Of a DNA stretch of 64,000 bases, positions 61,621-64,000 are shown in pieces (the first letter of the stretch is position 1; each line of letters starts with the position of its first letter). The DNA is from Prorocentrum cordatum (Eukaryota > Sar > Dinophyceae > Prorocentrales > Prorocentraceae). The DNA is taken from the NCBI GenBank assembly GCA_963575745.1, contig CAUYUJ010016306.1, positions 111,246 to 175,245 on the forward strand, given 5' to 3'. Made by a program: the position numbers and the translations under genes. The notes beneath the pieces were generated by a model that saw only the letters and a program-made list of their open reading frames with translations, did no database searches and was not told the DNA's origin.

Positions 61621-62030
61621 GTGGGATGCGTCAGCTTCTTTGTAAATATCAATTGCACTACACAGGTTCTCTCTTTCTAACAGAGAAGAAATAAAATCTC
61701 CCCCCCCAAGGGTTATCGGTTTTCACTTTCGTGGTACCCACCGTCACGGTCTTGAAAGATTTTGCAAACCAAGTTACGAGTGGGTGCGTGGCCGCTTTGT
61801 AAAAGCAGTGGAGTGGACAATTCAATGCGAACAGAAATTAATTGCATTACATAGGTTTTCCCTTGTTAGCAGAGAATAGATAAAATCTACCCCCCAGGAT
61901 TATCGGTTTTCACCTTCGTGGTGCAATTTTACTTATGGTCCTGCTCCATCGTCCATCCTGACTGCGAACTCGCACCATCCCGGAGGGGGGGCGGTATCCG
62001 CCTCCCCCGCCATCCTCTGCAGAACGTCCT
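61620..62030. repeat. Spacer with AACAGAGAA...AAATCTnCCCCCC duplication
   Basis: TTGCACTACACAGGTTCTCT (61652) and TTGCATTACATAGGTTTTCC (61842) head two similar ~190-bp units. No gene is seen. Confidence 0.55.
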
Positions 62031-63110
62031 ATGCGCGCGCACCCGCACATCAAACATCATCAATTTCAAAGATTATCTTGCAACAGAGAGAACAAAATGC
62101 ACGCGCGCGCGTTGTCCGCGCGCGCATGCCGAAGCCACGAAAAGAACCTTCAGTACCGTAAGGATTTTAAATTTCGATTATCAAGGAATATATCCAAAAA
62201 ACGCATTGTTTCGCAGCGGGGGCTCTCAAACACCATTTTTCGCACGCGTTTTTTCAAACTCTTTATTACACCATCGGATTTCCGAAATTTGAGAACATGC
62301 TACCAAACAGGCTTCGCGCGCGCATGCCGAAATCGTTCGAGCGCCTTTGCGCGCGTGCCGTCACGAGAATATGTTGCAACAGATGTGACGAAGTGCGCGT
62401 TTGCGCGTCGATGCGCGCGCATGCCGGAATCGATCAAATACCTTCGGTTTGGTAGCGATGTCAAAACCAGGTGTCCAAACAGACATAATCATACATGGCT
62501 TCGCAACAACATTTTTTTTAACCAAGAAAACGTGCGTTTTTGCTCTTGCGAGTAATGACGCATATGTATAAATACATATAAACATATAACATAGACGTGC
62601 AATTCTGCCACACGGGCCTATCGCGCCGCATGCCGAAACCATTCGCGCGCCCTTGCGTACGTACTGGGGGAGCACGATCCGCGTCAAATAAGACCATGCG
62701 GGCCACTCGCGCGTCGGCCGCGCACTCACCGACGCGAGGACGCCGTCATTGTCGTCGGCGCGATCAGCATCGCCGCCCGCACTGTCCGCGCCGTCGTCGT
62801 TCTCAACATCGTCACCAGCAGCGCTACTATCATCATCGTGTCCACCGTTGTCGACGTTGCCATGATACCGCGCCCGCCCAAATCGCCGACTCGCATGGAA
62901 GCGCCCGCTTGGATGTGCCAGCGGTCAGCACCACCGCGGCCGCGTCGGTCGCGCCAAAGTAGCTGGCCGGTGCGCGCGCGTGCGTGGGTCGGCGCGGCCG
63001 CAGAGATGCACCAGCGAACGCCAAGCCTTCATAGCAATCGCCGCCGCATGCGCTTTCTCAAACCAAGTTGCGGGTGTGTGGCTGGGATGTTTGCAAGAGC
63101 ATACATTGCA
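62030..63110. repeat. Repeat K, copy 5
   Basis: Same block order as copy 4, about 1480 bp further on. The last 170 bp (CCAAAGTAGCTGGCCGGTGC to AAACCAAGTTGCGGG) are very similar to copy 4. Confidence 0.75.
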
Positions 63111-63422
63111 TCGCAAATATTGCATTGTATAGGATGCGTTGCATACATTGCACCACATTGATTGTACCGCGTAGACTGCAAGAACTTACTGTTTGGGGAC
63201 CACGCTGGCTCAACAACACATTTGGTTTGGCCCAAATGATATCGAAGACGTTTCCGCCGCCCCCGGCCGTACGGAAACGCTCGTGTGACCGAGCGTTGTG
63301 GTACAAACCCAGACAGGCTGTCGAACCATGGCGGAAATCCGTCGGGGCACGTTCAGGGGAACATGAGGCACGTTCGGAGGCGGAGGGGTGAGGAGGAAAT
63401 GGAGGGATGGCGAGATTGATGA

Positions 63423-63707
63423 ATAGGGGGAGTAGGAGGAGGGACGCGGGGGGGAAGAGAGAGGAAGAGGAGGAGGGCTGATGAGGAGGATGAGGAAAAT
63501 GAGGAGGAGGAGGAGGTGGAGGGGGAGGAGGAGGAGAAGGAGGAGGAAAAGGAGGAGGATGAGAAGGAAGGCCAGCTGCGACCGGCTGAACGTCGGGAAA
63601 TAGCAGCCGGCGGGCGCGGCAATCACGAGGCAGCTGCGGGTAAGGACCAGGCCCAGCCCGGGGAAAATCCGGCCAGCGCGCAGGGGGGCGGCCTCGAAGT
63701 GGCCATG

Positions 63708-63746
<39 letters not shown>

Positions 63747-64000
63747 CACGACGATGACCACGACCACGACGACGACGACGACGACGACGACGACCACGAC
63801 CACGACGACGACGACGACGTCGACGACCACGACCACGACCACGACGATGACGACGACGACGACGACGGCGGCGACAGCGCAAACCCAGAGGACCCATCCA
63901 CCCCGCAAGGCGGCCACGAAGCGGCGCCCCGCCGCCCGCGCGCAGAGAGCCCAGCCGTGCATATTCAGAAGAGCCGCGCGCACAAAAAACAAACAAACAA
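63423..64000 (+). CDS. Acidic Glu/Asp-repeat frame running off the right edge
   Basis: Open without a stop from 63423 to the end, about 192 codons. Purine-tract Glu (63483-63570) is followed by a balanced segment (GQLRPAERREIAAGGRGNHE), then Asp/His runs coded by (GAC)n, and PEDPSTPQGGHEAAPRRPRA at the edge. The first ATG in frame is near 63705. The opposite strand is also open. Probably a chance frame through microsatellites, but the segments between them are not simple sequence. Confidence 0.25.
63713..63873. repeat. (GAC)n microsatellite
   Basis: About 50 GAC/CAC/GAT triplets. Confidence 0.95.

Overview
The window is GC-rich eukaryotic nuclear DNA from a dinoflagellate. The decisive clue is an exact 22-nt match to the dinoflagellate spliced leader (DinoSL) on the minus strand at 26290-26311. 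It is followed by a truncated relic of the same leader, the signature of a trans-spliced mRNA that was copied back into the genome. Supporting clues are an alveolin-like repeat protein, PPR-type repeats, a multi-C2 protein, coding stretches with G or C at nearly every third codon position, and long (TCC)n/(GGA)n tracts. I cannot name the genus from sequence alone.

Layout. 1-2660: remains of a LINE-type retrotransposon (endonuclease, linker, reverse transcriptase). 3080-3460: decayed PPR repeats. 4649-4862: a terminal-inverted-repeat (TIR) element. 6596-8500: a GC3-saturated reading frame split by a 196-bp fold-back element with a perfect 5-bp target duplication. 9400-13520: mobile-element clusters around a frameshifted alveolin-like gene. 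14690-15870: satellite arrays. 18118-19242: an intronless ankyrin/coiled-coil gene, the best cellular gene here.

20400-32700: two related non-LTR retrotransposons, head to head. Element 1 (minus strand) is badly decayed. Element 2 (plus strand) is nearly complete: N-terminal zinc ribbon, coiled coil, endonuclease, reverse transcriptase, zinc knuckle, RNase H and C-terminal cysteine fingers. Both 5' ends carry spliced-leader sequence and face each other across one shared (TCC)n tract.

32700-46970 is mostly non-genic: microsatellites, short TIR elements and long CG-rich dispersed repeats. 46972-48180 is a third leader-bearing retrocopy, again between (TCC)n tracts. 48900-49740 is satellite and purine-rich sequence. 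50826-52314 is a PPR-derived open frame with a 25+20-residue compound repeat. 52470-54930 is a 77-bp satellite in which a small conserved reading frame is embedded. 56233-58020 encodes a three-C2-domain membrane protein truncated at both ends. 58200-63200 is repeats, and an Asp-rich frame runs off the right edge.

Most of the window is accessory DNA. The theme linking its parts is reverse transcription of trans-spliced transcripts, with the resulting copies bounded by (TCC)n tracts, plus several families of short non-autonomous DNA transposons. No operon-like co-function is implied among the cellular genes.
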